From Leptospira sp. WS4.C2 (GTDB lineage Bacteria; Spirochaetota; Leptospiria; Leptospirales; Leptospiraceae): a DNA stretch of 64,000 bases. The stretch is from positions 62,001-126,000 of the forward strand of contig NZ_CP162140.1 of NCBI RefSeq assembly GCF_040833985.1. The letters run 5' to 3'. Position numbers and translations under genes: made by a program. The notes below the pieces were generated by a model. That model did no database searches. It was given only the letters and a program-made list of their open reading frames with translations, and had not been told where the DNA came from. This document shows positions 62,247 through 64,000 of the stretch, piece by piece (within the stretch, counting starts at the first letter, position 1; every line of letters begins with the position of its first letter).

Positions 62247-64000
62247 AAATTCCTTTTACCATGTGAAGTTTCCCACTCGATGTACTCGTCGTGGATTTTA
62301 TATTCGGGGATAATATCTTTGAACGCGCCGAAAATTTCTCTATTTTTGTTTGCTTTTGCAAGAGAAAACAATCGATTCAATTTATTTTGGAAGAGCAGTA
62401 GGTTATAGTTTTCCAATGGTGCCGCAATTCGAATTTTTGGATGATGTGTTTTTTTAATTCCTTCTTGGTTTAAAAGGAGTTCTTCATACAGCTTTTCACC
62501 AGGGCGAAGGCCAGAAAATTCAATGGCTATATCTTTGTGAGGAGTATATCCCGAAAGACGGATCATCTCTTCAGCAAGAGAAAGAATTTTTACAGGTTCT
62601 CCCATATCCAAAAGAAAAATTTCTCCATGTTCACCCATACTTCCAGCTTGTAACACTAGTTGTGTGGCTTCTGGAATGGTCATAAAGTAACGAATGACTT
62701 CTGGATGGGTGACAGTAACTGGTCCACCTCGTTTGATTTGTTCTCGGAATCGTGGAATGACACTTCCATTGGAACCTAGAACATTCCCAAAACGGACAGT
62801 AATGAATTTTGTCCTGGAATTTTGCGAAATATGTTGTAAGTAAATTTCAGCGGCGCGTTTCGAAGCTCCCATCACATTGACGGGATTTACCGCTTTGTCA
62901 GTCGAGATTAAAACAAAACGATCTACCCCAATAAGGCGGCAAACATCTGCTACGTTCTTTGTCCCCATCACGTTGTTTAAAACTGCTTCTGAAGGGTTGA
63001 TTTCCATCATCGGTACATGTTTATAAGCAGCGGAATGAAAAACAACAGAGGGTCGGTGTTCTTCAAAAATGGCAGAAATTCGTGATAGGTTCTTTACATC
63101 AGCAATCACAGGACGAATGTCTATATTTAAATCGGCAAAACTTTTTCGTAATTCATAATCAATTTCATATAACGGAGTTTCTGCGGCATCGAGTATAACA
63201 AGTACGCTGGGTTTGAACAAAGCCACTTGACGGCAAATTTCGGAACCAATAGATCCACCAGCGCCAGTCACAAGGATTACTTTTTTTTCTAAGTAAGATC
63301 GAATGGATTCAATTTCTAAATCCACAGTCGGTCTACCCAAAAGATCCTCTACTTGAACTTCACGAAGTTGTGTGATATTTGGTTTCCCTGAAAGATACTC
63401 ACCAAAAGTGGGAAGGATTTTAAAATCCACACCTTCATTTTCACACTCTTTCATAAGTTTGCTAACCACACGTCCATCTGGTTGGGGTACAGTCATAATG
63501 ACTCTTTTCACACCGTAACGAACTAAAATTTTGCCAATTTCATCAGTGGAACCGAGGATTGGAACTCCTTGGATGTAGCCACCTTTTTTAGATAAGTTGT
63601 CATCCAAAAATCCGATGGGTAGGTAATCTGAATCCGCATTTCGTCTAATCTCTGTTAGGAATGAACTTCCAAGTTTTCCTGCCCCTACGAGAAGTACAGG
63701 TGTTCCACGTTTGGACCTATCGGAATTAAAGATTTGTTCTCGGAGCATTCTCCAACTCAAACTTCTTAAACATAAAAATCCAAGTAGGATGAGGGTGTCG
63801 AGGATTGGAACCATTCGAGACAGTTGGTAGAAACGGTTGTAGAAAAGGAGTGCAAGAGTAGATACTAGAGACGAAAGGACAGTGGCTTTGATGATAGAGA
63901 GCAGATCGTGCAACGAAGCATAAGACCAAAGAGATCTGTAAATTCCAGAAAATAGAAAAACCATACTTCGCGAGAGGACTACGATTGCCGCGCAGACCCA
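62243..64000 (-). CDS. CapD/FlaA1-type nucleotide-sugar dehydratase/epimerase, membrane-anchored, partial
   Basis: Nucleotide-sugar enzyme (UDP-GlcNAc 4,6-dehydratase class) of the long membrane-bound WbpM/CapD group, for surface polysaccharide or O-antigen sugars. At least 585 residues are visible. The frame stays open through the right edge (the codons before the Met at 63964 read WVCAAIVVLSRS, a membrane helix), so the N-terminal helices are outside the window. It has a CoA-binding-like domain (VLLVGAGKLGSSFL) and then the catalytic SDR domain with TGAGGSIGSEICRQV and STDKAVNPVNVMGASKRAAE. The Met-Lys pair is normal for this family. The SspB-like gene follows with a 4-bp overlap. Confidence 0.9.
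   Translation of the reverse strand, partial: WVCAAIVVLSRSMVFLFSGIYRSLWSYASLHDLLSIIKATVLSSLVSTLALLFYNRFYQLSRMVPILDTLILLGFLCLRSLSWRMLREQIFNSDRSKRGTPVLLVGAGKLGSSFLTEIRRNADSDYLPIGFLDDNLSKKGGYIQGVPILGSTDEIGKILVRYGVKRVIMTVPQPDGRVVSKLMKECENEGVDFKILPTFGEYLSGKPNITQLREVQVEDLLGRPTVDLEIESIRSYLEKKVILVTGAGGSIGSEICRQVALFKPSVLVILDAAETPLYEIDYELRKSFADLNIDIRPVIADVKNLSRISAIFEEHRPSVVFHSAAYKHVPMMEINPSEAVLNNVMGTKNVADVCRLIGVDRFVLISTDKAVNPVNVMGASKRAAEIYLQHISQNSRTKFITVRFGNVLGSNGSVIPRFREQIKRGGPVTVTHPEVIRYFMTIPEATQLVLQAGSMGEHGEIFLLDMGEPVKILSLAEEMIRLSGYTPHKDIAIEFSGLRPGEKLYEELLLNQEGIKKTHHPKIRIAAPLENYNLLLFQNKLNRLFSLAKANKNREIFGAFKDIIPEYKIHDEYIEWETSHGKRNL

Noticed and set aside
1..64000. Mobile elements, prophage, CRISPR, rRNA and tRNA genes
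   Set aside because: No transposase or integrase frame, no regularly spaced repeats and no recognisable cloverleaf or rRNA segment was found on reading both strands.

Overview
The window is ordinary bacterial chromosome, A+T-leaning and densely packed. It has many 1-11 bp gene overlaps, frequent TTG/GTG starts and many short signal peptides or lipoboxes. DUF1574-type membrane-anchored proteins, an ExbB/TonB pair, a methylmalonyl-CoA mutase operon, a eukaryotic-type UDP-glucose pyrophosphorylase, many lipoproteins and an outer-membrane barrel ending in Phe point to a spirochaete, most likely a (saprophytic-type) Leptospira. That is inference from gene content; there is no rRNA in the window to confirm it. 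I see no tRNA, rRNA, CRISPR array, insertion sequence or prophage.

Layout. 1-5009: gltBD glutamate synthase (minus, gltD cut by the window edge). 5427-7366: shikimate kinase, an HDOD protein and CheD (minus). 7427-9587: TraB-like membrane protein, then a Cys-rich lipoprotein and a four-helix copper-storage protein. 9664-12673: a lipase-fold protein without its serine, a small exported protein, UDP-glucose pyrophosphorylase and a small lipoprotein. 12757-16483 (minus): ExbB, TonB and a papain-fold/fibronectin-III protein that has lost its catalytic Cys and His. 16606-24055: a polytopic GT-C-like protein, an orphan RND pump, PilZ, and a NarL-type two-component pair. 24056-24516 is non-coding and carries two copies of a palindromic operator-like box and a lone terminator. 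24517-29984 (minus): meaB, mutB, mutA and a small exported protein. 30051-32937: YhhN, a ferritin-like/histone-H1-like fusion, a DUF2505-like protein and a DMT transporter. 33048-36111: ECF sigma factor with an ABM-like partner, a TTG-started lipoprotein behind a hairpin that buries its ribosome-binding site, a DUF302 gene with a CsoR/CstR-like operator, and a thioredoxin-like protein.

36252-40775: speE, then an overlapping run of barrel, lipoprotein, HEGGH metallopeptidase-like lipoprotein and pyrF. 40802-44152: flavin oxidoreductase, DUF1365 and cyclopropane fatty acid synthase, a lipid-modification set. 44253-48394: AHSA1-like protein, small soluble protein, SGNH-like DUF1574 protein, M30-like peptidase lipoprotein, exported protein. 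48429-54437: a tight five-gene operon (nucleotidyltransferase-GT2 fusion, SDR epimerase, GT2, SGNH-like, GT-C-like) that looks like a complete surface glycan or glycolipid assembly line. 54434-57401 (minus): an intact HtrA-like protease followed by a paralogue that has lost His and Ser. 57400-64000: membrane RsbW-like ATPase, apt, htpX, an NCS2-type permease, an SspB-like ClpXP adaptor candidate and a CapD/FlaA1-type nucleotide-sugar enzyme cut by the edge.

The recurring theme is envelope biology with pseudoenzymes: three separate hydrolase folds (papain, HtrA, alpha/beta hydrolase) have lost catalytic residues while staying intact as reading frames in conserved-looking operons. The most promising undescribed systems are the ExbB-TonB-pseudo-papain operon without ExbD, the HtrA/pseudo-HtrA pair and the five-gene glycan operon.
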